A stretch of DNA of 64,000 nt. It comes from Myxococcus sp046520405. GTDB taxonomy: Bacteria; Myxococcota; Myxococcia; Myxococcales; Myxococcaceae. The position numbers and the translations under genes are program-made. A model generated the notes under the pieces. The model saw nothing but the letters and a program-made list of their open reading frames with translations, searched no databases and was not told the origin of the DNA. Positions within the stretch are counted from its first letter, which is position 1. The number at the start of each line of letters is the position of its first letter. Shown here one piece after another: positions 36,163 to 43,596 of the stretch. The DNA lies in the NCBI GenBank assembly GCA_046520405.1, contig JBKGHI010000002.1, forward strand, positions 62,001-126,000. The letters are read 5' to 3'.

Positions 36163-39100
36163 TCAGTGTCCCGACTGCCGGCGCTGCTGGATGAGTTCCC
36201 GGCGTTTGGCTCCGCGGCTTCGCCGGTCACTGGTGGTGGCCGACGCTGCTTCCTGCCCACGGGTCAACAGCCGCGCCATGGCGCTCAGCGTGGGGTTCTC
36301 AAAGAGGGCGACCACGGGCAGCTCCTTGCCGAAGCGCCGCTTCACCTCGTTGATGACCTTGAGGCCAATCAGCGAGTTCCCACCCAGCTCGAAGAAGTTC
36401 TCGTGCAGCGACACGCTCTCCACGCCCAGGAATCGCTGCCAGATGTCGGCCAGCTCGCGCTCGGCCTCGTCCATGTTGGCGGGCGCCGCGCGCGCCGTCG
36501 TGGGCGCGGCGTCCGTCTCCATGGGGCCCATCAGGTCCTGGAGGAAGGAGGCGCTGCGCGCCATGGCCGCGCGCAGGTCCTCCGTGGACACCACGACGTG
36601 CGTGGGGGCCTGCGCCAGGACGCGCTCGAAGACGTCCACGCCCTCGGCCGGCGACAGGGCGTGGCTGAGCAGCGCGTCCCGCATCGCGCTGGCCCCGTCG
36701 GGCATCTGGGTGGTCACCGCCTGGCCCACCTCGCGCCAGGTGTCCCAGCCCAGGGAGATGATGGGCGTGCCGCCCGTCGCCGTGGCCTTGTGGGCGAAGG
36801 CGTCCTGGAAGGCGCACGCGGCGCAGTGGTCAATCTGCCCGGGCTCCGCCGTGTAGGCGGTGCGGGACGAGCAGAGCATGAAGAAGTCCAGGGGCGTGTC
36901 CTGCAGCAGCCCGTGCAGCACCCACGTGCCCAGCACCTTGGGCCGCAGGACCTCCTCCACCGCCTTCTGGGTGCGAAGCTGGGCCAGTCCACCCGCGGGC
37001 ACGCCAGCGGCGTGGATGACGCCGTGCAGTTCGCCGAAGGCCTCACGCGTCTTGCGCAGCACCTCTTCCATCTGCTCGGCGTCGCCCACGTCCGCCGGGA
37101 GCACCAGGACCTCGGAGCCCAGCGCTTCCAGCGCGAGCACCTGCCGCAGCCGCTGGCTCGTCCGGTCCTTCTCGTCATGGGTGGCAAGCCAGGTGTCCCA
37201 GGCGCCGCGCTCCGGCAGGGCGCCGCGGCCCACCAGCACCAGCCGTGCCTGGACCTGCCGCGCCAGGGACTCCGCCAGCACCAGGCCGATGCCGCCCAGA
37301 CCGCCGGTGATGAGGTAGGTGCCCCGCGGGCGCAGCCGGGCGGGCGCGTCCGACGCGGGAGCGGGGATGCGCACCGGCTCCAGCGACTGCTCCCAACGGT
37401 GGGGGCCCCGCAGCGCCACGGCTCCGTTGGAGGAACCCGAGGTCAGCTCGTCCGCCAGCCGCGCCGCCAGGAGCCGCAGCGTCTTGCTACAGCTCGGGGC
37501 CTCCACGTCGACCGACCGACATGAGAGCCCTGGCACTTCATGCGGCAGCACACGGCAGGCGCCGAGCAGCGTGGCCTTCTCCGGGGCCAGCACCTCGTGG
37601 CCGGTGACGGCCTGCACGCCGGTGGAGACCACGGAGAGGTGGACGGGGTTGGACGCGCCCTGGCCCGCCAGCGCCTGCGCCAGGAAGAGCAGGCTGAAGA
37701 AGCCGGTGCGCTGGGCGTGCTCCGCGCCCGCCAGGCCATCTCCCGCGTCGTCCATGCTCCACAGGTGGACGATGCGCTCGGGGCGCTGCGATTCCTCGGC
37801 GAGCGCGGTCAGCAGCGCCGCGTAGGTCTCCGGGCGGACCGGGTCCACCTCGAAGACACCGTCGTCCACGCGCCGGAAGTCCGTGCCCGGCGACACGCGA
37901 GTGACGCGCCCTCCACGCTCCGCCAGCCGCGCGGCCAGGGCGTCTCCCATGCCGCTGGTGTCGGTGAAGAGGAGCCAGTGCTGGGGCGTGGCCGCGGGAG
38001 CGCGCGGGGCGAGCGTGCGCTTCCAGGACGGCAGGTAGAACCAGTCCGCCGGGTCCTTTCGCCGGGCGAGCCCGACGTCACTGACGACGGCGGCGCCCAT
38101 CACGTTCGGCTCCAGCCAGTGCCGCTTGCGCTCGAAGGGGTAGGTGGGCAGCACCACGCGCCGGCGCTGCTCCTGGCCGTGGAGGCGCCGCCATTCCACG
38201 GGCACACCCGCCGCCCAGAGCCGGCCCAGCGTGGTGAGCAGGAAGCGCGTGTCGGAGCCGGGCTCGCGAGGCGCCCGCATCGACGTCAGCACCACGGTGG
38301 GCTGGCCACGCTCCACCTGCAGGCGCGCGAGCGAGCCCAGCGTCCGGCCGGGACCGACCTCCAGCAGCACGCGCGAGGGGTCCTCCAACAGGCAGCGCAG
38401 GCCCGGACCGAAGCGCACCGTCTGCCGCAGGTGCCGCACCCAGTACCTCGGGTCGGTGGCCTCCTCCTCGGTCACCCACGTTCCCGTCACGCCGGACACG
38501 AAGGGCTGCGTCGGCGTCAGGAGCTTCAGCCGGCCCACGAAGGCGGCGAACGCCGGCAGGATGGAGTCGATGAGGTGCGAGTGCGCGGCCACGTCGATGT
38601 GGACGCGCCGGTGCTCGATGCCACGCGCGGCCAGGTCGGCGGAGAGCGCGTCCACCGAGGCGGTGTCGCCCGCCACCACGCACTGGGTGGGCCCGTTGAC
38701 GGCGGCCAGGGACAGGCGCTCGCCGAGCATGGGCAGCAGCTCCTGCTCGGACAGGGCCACGCTCACCATGGCGCCGGAGGGGAGCTGCTCGAAGAGGCGG
38801 CCGCGCTCGGCCACCAGCGCCAGCGCGTCCTCCAGCGAGAAGACGCCCGCGAGGCAGGCGGCCACGTACTCGCCCATGCTGTGGCCAATCATCGCCTCGG
38901 GCCGGATGCCCCAGGACTCCCACAGCCGGGCCAGCGCGTACTCCACGGTGAAGAGCGCGGGCAGGCCCAGGGAGGGACGGGGCAGCGGCGCGCCCGCGTC
39001 CGCGTCACCGGCCGGGTAGAGCACCGTGCGGAGCGAGGGGCCGCCGCGGCGCTGGAAGATGGCGGCGCACGCGTCGAAGGCCTCGCGGAACGCGGGCTCC

Positions 39101-40767
39101 TTCTCGTACAGCTCCTGCCCCATGCGCAGGTGCTGGGCTCCGCCGCCGGGGAAGAGGAACACGACCGGGCGCCCGCCATCCTTCGCCACGTCCGTGAAGA
39201 CGCGCTCCGGATTGACGGCGGACAGCACCTCGACGCCGTCCTTGTGGCTCTGACAGACGACCACGCGCCGGTGCGGGAAGGCCTTGCGGCCAATCTGGAG
39301 GGTGTAGGCCGCGTCGGCCAGGGACTGCTCCGGGTGCGCCTCCAGGTGGGCGGCCAGGTTCTGCGTCATCGCGTCCAGCGCGGCCGGCTTCTTCGCGGAG
39401 AGGACCATCAACTGCCACGGCCGGGAAGGACCGGAGGGCGCGAGGGCGGGCGGCGCCTCCAGCAGCGCGTGGGCGTTGGTGCCACCAATGCCGAAGGAGC
39501 TCACACCCGCGCGGCGCCGGTGGCCGTGGGGCTGCCAGTCCTTCAGCGTGGCATTCACATAGAAGGGGCTCCGGCCCCAGTCGATGTTCGGGTTGGGCGA
39601 GCGGACGTGGAGGGTGGGCGGGATGCGTCCGTGCTCCACCGTCAGGGCCGTCTTGATGAGGCCGGCCACGCCCGCCGCCGCGTCCAGGTGGCCAATGTTC
39701 GACTTCACCGAGCCGAGCGCGCAGAAGCTGGTGGCCTCGGTGCCCGCGCGGAACGCGCTGGTCAGCGCCGAGACTTCGACCGGATCTCCCAGCAGGGTGC
39801 CGGTGCCGTGCGTCTCCACGTAACCCACGGTGTCCGGCGTCACACCCGCCAGGGCGTGGGTGCGGGCGATGACCTCCGCCTGGCCCTCGGCGCTGGGCGC
39901 GGTGTAGCCCAGCTTGGAGGCACCGTCGTTGTTGATGGCGGAGGCGCGGATGACGGCGTGGATGTGGCTGCCGTCCGCGAGCGCGTCATCCAGGCGCTTG
40001 AGCACCACCACGCCCACGCCGCTGCCGAAGAGGGTGCCCTGGGCCTGCGCGTCGAAGGGACGGCAATGTCCGTCCGGGGACGCGATACCGCCGGGCTGGT
40101 GCACGTAGCCGGTGCGCTGGGGCACGTCCACGGACACGCCGCCCGCGATGGCCACGTCACACTGGAAGCCCATCAGCGACTGACAGGCCAGGTGCGTGGC
40201 GACCAGCGACGTGGAACATCCCGTCTGGACGTCCAGGCTGGGACCCTTGAGGTCCAGGTGGTACGCCAGCCGGGTGGCGAGGAAGTCCTTGTCGTTGCCA
40301 ATCATCACCTGGAAGCTGTCGCTCGACTCGAGCAGCTCCGGGTGCGTGCGCAGGTTGAAGAGCAGGTACGTGCTCAGGCTGGTGCCCGCGAAGACACCCA
40401 CGGAGCGCGACTCCGTATCCAACCCGTGGCCCGCGCGCTCGATGGCCTCCCACGCGCACTCCAGGAAGATGCGGTGCTGCGGGTCCATCAACGCCGCCTC
40501 GCGCGGCGAATAGCCGAAGAAGCTCGCGTCGAAGGCGTCCACCTGCTCCAGCACCGCGCCAGCGCGCACGAAGCCCGGCTGCCGCAGGCGCTCCTCGGGG
40601 ACGCCGCGCGCCTTCAGCTCTTCGTCTGTGAAGAAGCGGATGCCCTCCACGCCCTCGCAGAGGTTGCGCCAGTAGGCCTCCACGTCAGGAGAGCCCGGGA
40701 AGCGGCCCGCCATTCCGACGATGGCAATGGCCAGATCGTCGCCTTCATTCAGGTTGGCATCGCTCAT
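36163..40767 (-). CDS. PKS-E: single-module type I PKS (KS-AT-KR*-ACP)
   Basis: Polyketide module of 1,534 aa from ATG 40767 (a GTG at 40785 would add 6 residues). KS with TGCSTS; AT with FPGGGAQ, GHSMG near 628 and DVAAHS, so extender unclear; psi-KR; KR with intact TGGLGGIG near 1155, but the catalytic Tyr is His and the Asn is Cys (PGQIDHCAAC near 1318), so reduction is not expected; ACP LGGNS near 1460. The basic tail RGAKRRELIQQRRQSGH looks like that of PKS-B and is a likely docking element. It is followed after 24 nt by KR-less PKS-D. PKS-B is its nearest relative in the window, but PKS-B has kept its KR residues. Confidence 0.95.
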   Translation of the reverse strand: MSDANLNEGDDLAIAIVGMAGRFPGSPDVEAYWRNLCEGVEGIRFFTDEELKARGVPEERLRQPGFVRAGAVLEQVDAFDASFFGYSPREAALMDPQHRIFLECAWEAIERAGHGLDTESRSVGVFAGTSLSTYLLFNLRTHPELLESSDSFQVMIGNDKDFLATRLAYHLDLKGPSLDVQTGCSTSLVATHLACQSLMGFQCDVAIAGGVSVDVPQRTGYVHQPGGIASPDGHCRPFDAQAQGTLFGSGVGVVVLKRLDDALADGSHIHAVIRASAINNDGASKLGYTAPSAEGQAEVIARTHALAGVTPDTVGYVETHGTGTLLGDPVEVSALTSAFRAGTEATSFCALGSVKSNIGHLDAAAGVAGLIKTALTVEHGRIPPTLHVRSPNPNIDWGRSPFYVNATLKDWQPHGHRRRAGVSSFGIGGTNAHALLEAPPALAPSGPSRPWQLMVLSAKKPAALDAMTQNLAAHLEAHPEQSLADAAYTLQIGRKAFPHRRVVVCQSHKDGVEVLSAVNPERVFTDVAKDGGRPVVFLFPGGGAQHLRMGQELYEKEPAFREAFDACAAIFQRRGGPSLRTVLYPAGDADAGAPLPRPSLGLPALFTVEYALARLWESWGIRPEAMIGHSMGEYVAACLAGVFSLEDALALVAERGRLFEQLPSGAMVSVALSEQELLPMLGERLSLAAVNGPTQCVVAGDTASVDALSADLAARGIEHRRVHIDVAAHSHLIDSILPAFAAFVGRLKLLTPTQPFVSGVTGTWVTEEEATDPRYWVRHLRQTVRFGPGLRCLLEDPSRVLLEVGPGRTLGSLARLQVERGQPTVVLTSMRAPREPGSDTRFLLTTLGRLWAAGVPVEWRRLHGQEQRRRVVLPTYPFERKRHWLEPNVMGAAVVSDVGLARRKDPADWFYLPSWKRTLAPRAPAATPQHWLLFTDTSGMGDALAARLAERGGRVTRVSPGTDFRRVDDGVFEVDPVRPETYAALLTALAEESQRPERIVHLWSMDDAGDGLAGAEHAQRTGFFSLLFLAQALAGQGASNPVHLSVVSTGVQAVTGHEVLAPEKATLLGACRVLPHEVPGLSCRSVDVEAPSCSKTLRLLAARLADELTSGSSNGAVALRGPHRWEQSLEPVRIPAPASDAPARLRPRGTYLITGGLGGIGLVLAESLARQVQARLVLVGRGALPERGAWDTWLATHDEKDRTSQRLRQVLALEALGSEVLVLPADVGDAEQMEEVLRKTREAFGELHGVIHAAGVPAGGLAQLRTQKAVEEVLRPKVLGTWVLHGLLQDTPLDFFMLCSSRTAYTAEPGQIDHCAACAFQDAFAHKATATGGTPIISLGWDTWREVGQAVTTQMPDGASAMRDALLSHALSPAEGVDVFERVLAQAPTHVVVSTEDLRAAMARSASFLQDLMGPMETDAAPTTARAAPANMDEAERELADIWQRFLGVESVSLHENFFELGGNSLIGLKVINEVKRRFGKELPVVALFENPTLSAMARLLTRGQEAASATTSDRRSRGAKRRELIQQRRQSGH

Positions 40768-40910
40768 GGCAGTCGAAGAACTCACGTCCAGGAAGAGAGG
40801 TTGGGACGGCGTGCCCGGCGATACACACGCAACACGGCCCCCTCACGCATGGGAGGCCATGGCGTCGTCGTGCCGCCGGGCAGGGCTCCGTGCGGCGCGA
40901 AAAAACCGGC

Positions 40911-41915
40911 TCAGCGCGAGAGGGCGAACGCGTCCGCGAGCAGCTCGTAGGAACGGAGCCGGGCGCGGTGGTCATGAATGATGGTGGTGATGAGCAGCTC
41001 ATCCGCCTGGAATTCGGCGGCCATGCTCATCAGCCGTTCCTTCACCTGATCCGGTGCGCCACACACGACGCGCTTGCGGTCGAACTCCAGCGTCGCCAGG
41101 TCCTCGGGCGTGTACGGGTAGGCCTCCGCCTCCTCGATGGAGGGGATGGGCTCTTCGGGACGGCCCCGGCGCGTGTTGATGGTCAGCAGGTCGCTGCTGC
41201 GAGCTATTCGCCGCGCCTCCTGCTCGGTCGGGGCACAGATGACGTAGACGCTGACGGCGGAGTGGGGCGCCGCCTGCACGCGCGAGGGCTTGAAGTGCTC
41301 GCGGTAGGCCCGCGTCACCGGCGCGCCGTTGACGGGGTTGAAGAAGTGGGCGAAGCAGAAGGACAACCCCATCCGGGCCGCGAGCGCCGCGCTCTGCTCA
41401 CCCGACCCCAGGGCCCAGACCTGCGGCATGCCCGGCGCCATCGTCTTCAAACTCAATTTCTCAAACTCTGACGTCGCCGGGGTCGCGCCTGACAGGAAGG
41501 CGACGAGGTCCTCCAGCTTCGTGGGGAAGGCCTCGTTGGGCATCGGCGTGCCGTAGGCCAGGGCCCGGGCCACCAGGTCCGTGCTGCCCGACGTCCGGCC
41601 AATGCCCAGGTCGATGCGGTCCGGGTGGAGCGTCTCCAGCAACCGGAAGACCTCGGCGACCTTGAAGGGGCTGTAGTTCGACAGCAGGACGCCGCCGGTG
41701 CCCACCCGGATGCGCGACGTGGCCGCCGCCACATGCGCGACCAGGATTTCAGGCGCCACGCCCGCGAAGTGTCCGGAGCCGTGGTGCTCCGCGAGCCAGA
41801 AGCGGTGATACCCGAGCTGCTCGGCCGCCCGGGCCAGCTCTACGGTGTTCTGGAAGGCCTCACGTGTCTGGCTGCCGCGGACGACGATGGAATGGTCGAG
41901 GACACTGAGCTTCAC
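40911..41915 (-). CDS. luciferase-like flavin-dependent monooxygenase (LLM, group 1)
   Basis: Soluble protein of 334 aa of the bacterial-luciferase superfamily. RFWLAEHHGSGHFAGVAPEIL, RIRVGTGGVLLSNYSP and LHPDRIDLGIGRTSGS are the flavin-binding barrel motifs of the group 1 subfamily. It uses reduced FMN/F420-type flavin and oxygen for hydroxylation or Baeyer-Villiger-type reactions. GTG 41915 is preferred: GAAGGAA lies 8 nt upstream, while the longer frame starting at 41942 has no such site. It lies between ATP-grasp copy 2 and PKS-E on the same strand with its own candidate promoter, and likely tailors the product. A second oxygenase of the same superfamily is built into NRPS2. Confidence 0.92.
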   Translation of the reverse strand: MKLSVLDHSIVVRGSQTREAFQNTVELARAAEQLGYHRFWLAEHHGSGHFAGVAPEILVAHVAAATSRIRVGTGGVLLSNYSPFKVAEVFRLLETLHPDRIDLGIGRTSGSTDLVARALAYGTPMPNEAFPTKLEDLVAFLSGATPATSEFEKLSLKTMAPGMPQVWALGSGEQSAALAARMGLSFCFAHFFNPVNGAPVTRAYREHFKPSRVQAAPHSAVSVYVICAPTEQEARRIARSSDLLTINTRRGRPEEPIPSIEEAEAYPYTPEDLATLEFDRKRVVCGAPDQVKERLMSMAAEFQADELLITTIIHDHRARLRSYELLADAFALSR

Positions 41916-42022
41916 GGCGAGCGTTCCTTCTCGGGCAGGCAACGCTTTCGGGGCCGCTACGAGCCGGGCCGAGTCGTCACGTGTCCGCGTTTCAAGAGGG
42001 TGACGGAGGATACAGTAATGCG

Positions 42023-42056
42023 GCCATTTGCGACAAATGGCATTTGGACGATTATA
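42023..42056 (-). promoter_or_regulatory. candidate promoter and operator for the LLM gene
   Basis: On the minus strand a perfect TATAAT (42056-42051) is followed within about 10 nt by a perfect 8-bp inverted repeat GCCATTTG-3 nt-CAAATGGC (42041-42023), covering the expected transcription start. The -35 match is weak. This geometry fits a repressor operator; no T-run follows, so a terminator is less likely. Confidence 0.45.
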
Positions 42057-42074
42057 CTTGAAATTCGATACCTG

Positions 42075-43514
42075 CTACTCGACGACGACGAGCGCGGACA
42101 TCAACGCGCCCTGTGTCGCGTTGACCACGTCCTTGCCCTGGCCCGTGGGATTCATACGCACCATCGTCCCCCCGTAGCGCTCGCCGAAGACGAACGAGCC
42201 CCAGATGAGGATGTGGGGGCCCACGGTGCCGTCGTCCCGCAGGAAGTGGTACGGGCGCGGCTCGACGCGCTCCTGGACAATCCAGCCGCCGTGAGCCAGG
42301 GCTTCCTGGATGGCTTCGTCCCAGGCCTCGGCCGTCATGGCCCGGCCAATGAGCACGGACTTGCCGCCATAGGCGCGGCCCGCCTTCAGCACCCAGCCGT
42401 CGCGTTTGTCCGCCGTGAGCTCGTCGGGGAGCCAGACCTGGGTGCCACCGCGCGGGGTGTGGGTGCGCCGCACGCGCCGCGTCCAGGGGATGTGCCGGTG
42501 GATGAGCGCCCGCTCCTCGGGGCTCAGCGCCGGAGACTCCGCGTTCTCCGACAGCAGCGCGATGTTGAGCTTGTCGTCGAGCACCTCCTGCGCGGGGCCG
42601 TTGTAGAGGCACAGGGTGCGCGCGGCGACCGCGGCCCGGGCGCGGGCGTCGAACGCCGGGCCCACCACCTCCAGCCGGTCCCGGGCGTCATGCTCCTGCA
42701 CGGCGTGCAGCCGCCGGCCGCGCATCGTGAAGCCGTGGCCCTCCGCGTCCTTCACCTCGCCGTAGGTGCCGATGAACACCTCGCCCCGGGCGCCTTCCGC
42801 TTCGAGCAGCTCGCTGAACGTGCTGTTGAGCAGCAGGGACGCCATCTTGCTGCCTTCGGGGTCCGGCGGCTCCCCGTCGGGGAAGAGCACGGCCAGGTTG
42901 CATTCACCGTCCCAGGTGACGGTTCGCCGGACATCGTCGATGACGTGGGCCAGGAAGGCTCGCAGCGTGTCCTGGAGCTGGACGCGCAGGCCCTGCTCCT
43001 TGATGAAGCGCTGGAGCACGGGCTGGTCCATCACCACCTGGGCCTTGAGCGCCGTCTCCCAGCCGCCCAGGCCCGCCATCATGTTGACCTCAAGGCACTT
43101 CAAGCCGTCCGCCGAATCGATGAAGTCCCCGCGGCTGAGCGCGCCGCGAGCATCGTCCGTGAGGGCCAGGGCCTCCACCGCCGCGCGGGCCCGTTCAGGA
43201 GAGACGCCGTAGAATTCGGCGACACGCCGAGGGTCGCCGTCCAGCAGCAGCCGGGGGCCGCGCTTGACGAGCCGGCTGAGCCCCACCGACACCGTCTCCA
43301 GCAGCCGGTTGCGGCGCGCGTCGACGAGGACCGGCCACCGGTGCAGCTCGTAATACATCAGCGGCGACTCTTCGTACTTGTGGAACCGGTGCCGCGCGAA
43401 GACCTCGGGCGTCTGCTCCGCGAACTTCAGGAAGGTCACCGCCGCGGCGGACAGCTCGCCGTGCAGTGCCAGGATTTCGTCGGAGAACATCAGCCCGCCT
43501 TGTTGTCCCGCCAT
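42075..43514 (-). CDS. circularly permuted ATP-grasp protein, copy 2
   Basis: 479 aa, paralogue of the protein encoded at 28306-29745 along the full length: both share ALHGxLS near the N-terminus, FYGVSxxRA, DDARGxxxRGDFI, LYNGPAQEVLDDK and a C-terminal WVLKxGRxYGGxS ATP loop (here WVLKAGRAYGGKS near 376), ending with QGALMSALVVVE. Expected to form an amide bond via acyl-phosphate. It is placed between the exporter gene (82 nt upstream) and the LLM gene (159 nt downstream), so this copy belongs to the tailoring operon. A second ATG at residue 9 follows AAGGCGGG, but paralogue alignment favours ATG 43514. Confidence 0.87.
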   Translation of the reverse strand: MAGQQGGLMFSDEILALHGELSAAAVTFLKFAEQTPEVFARHRFHKYEESPLMYYELHRWPVLVDARRNRLLETVSVGLSRLVKRGPRLLLDGDPRRVAEFYGVSPERARAAVEALALTDDARGALSRGDFIDSADGLKCLEVNMMAGLGGWETALKAQVVMDQPVLQRFIKEQGLRVQLQDTLRAFLAHVIDDVRRTVTWDGECNLAVLFPDGEPPDPEGSKMASLLLNSTFSELLEAEGARGEVFIGTYGEVKDAEGHGFTMRGRRLHAVQEHDARDRLEVVGPAFDARARAAVAARTLCLYNGPAQEVLDDKLNIALLSENAESPALSPEERALIHRHIPWTRRVRRTHTPRGGTQVWLPDELTADKRDGWVLKAGRAYGGKSVLIGRAMTAEAWDEAIQEALAHGGWIVQERVEPRPYHFLRDDGTVGPHILIWGSFVFGERYGGTMVRMNPTGQGKDVVNATQGALMSALVVVE

Positions 43515-43530
43515 GCGTGAGATTATTCCC

Positions 43531-43554
43531 GTGAATTCACTCTGTCTCAGAGTG
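43531..43554. promoter_or_regulatory. overlapping palindromes upstream of ATP-grasp copy 2
   Basis: GTGAATTCAC (43531-43540) is a perfect 10-bp palindrome, and it overlaps the perfect inverted repeat CACTCTG-TCT-CAGAGTG (43538-43554). They lie 17-40 nt upstream of ATG 43514 in the 82-nt gap to the exporter gene. On the minus strand a TTTACA lies just upstream of the second palindrome. An operator or attenuation hairpin is plausible; no U-tract is present. Confidence 0.4.
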
Positions 43555-43596
43555 CCTGTAAAGCGGATGTTTCACGGGCGGCTGGGGGACGACGTT

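Noticed and set aside
40902..40910. Terminator after the LLM gene
   Set aside because: A six-base T-run (minus strand) lies just after the stop, but no convincing GC stem precedes it outside the coding sequence.
37540..40950. A 1,136-codon plus-strand frame opposite PKS-E
   Set aside because: Low-complexity composition, no motifs, and the opposite strand is an intact PKS. Similar shadows lie opposite PKS-B and NRPS1.
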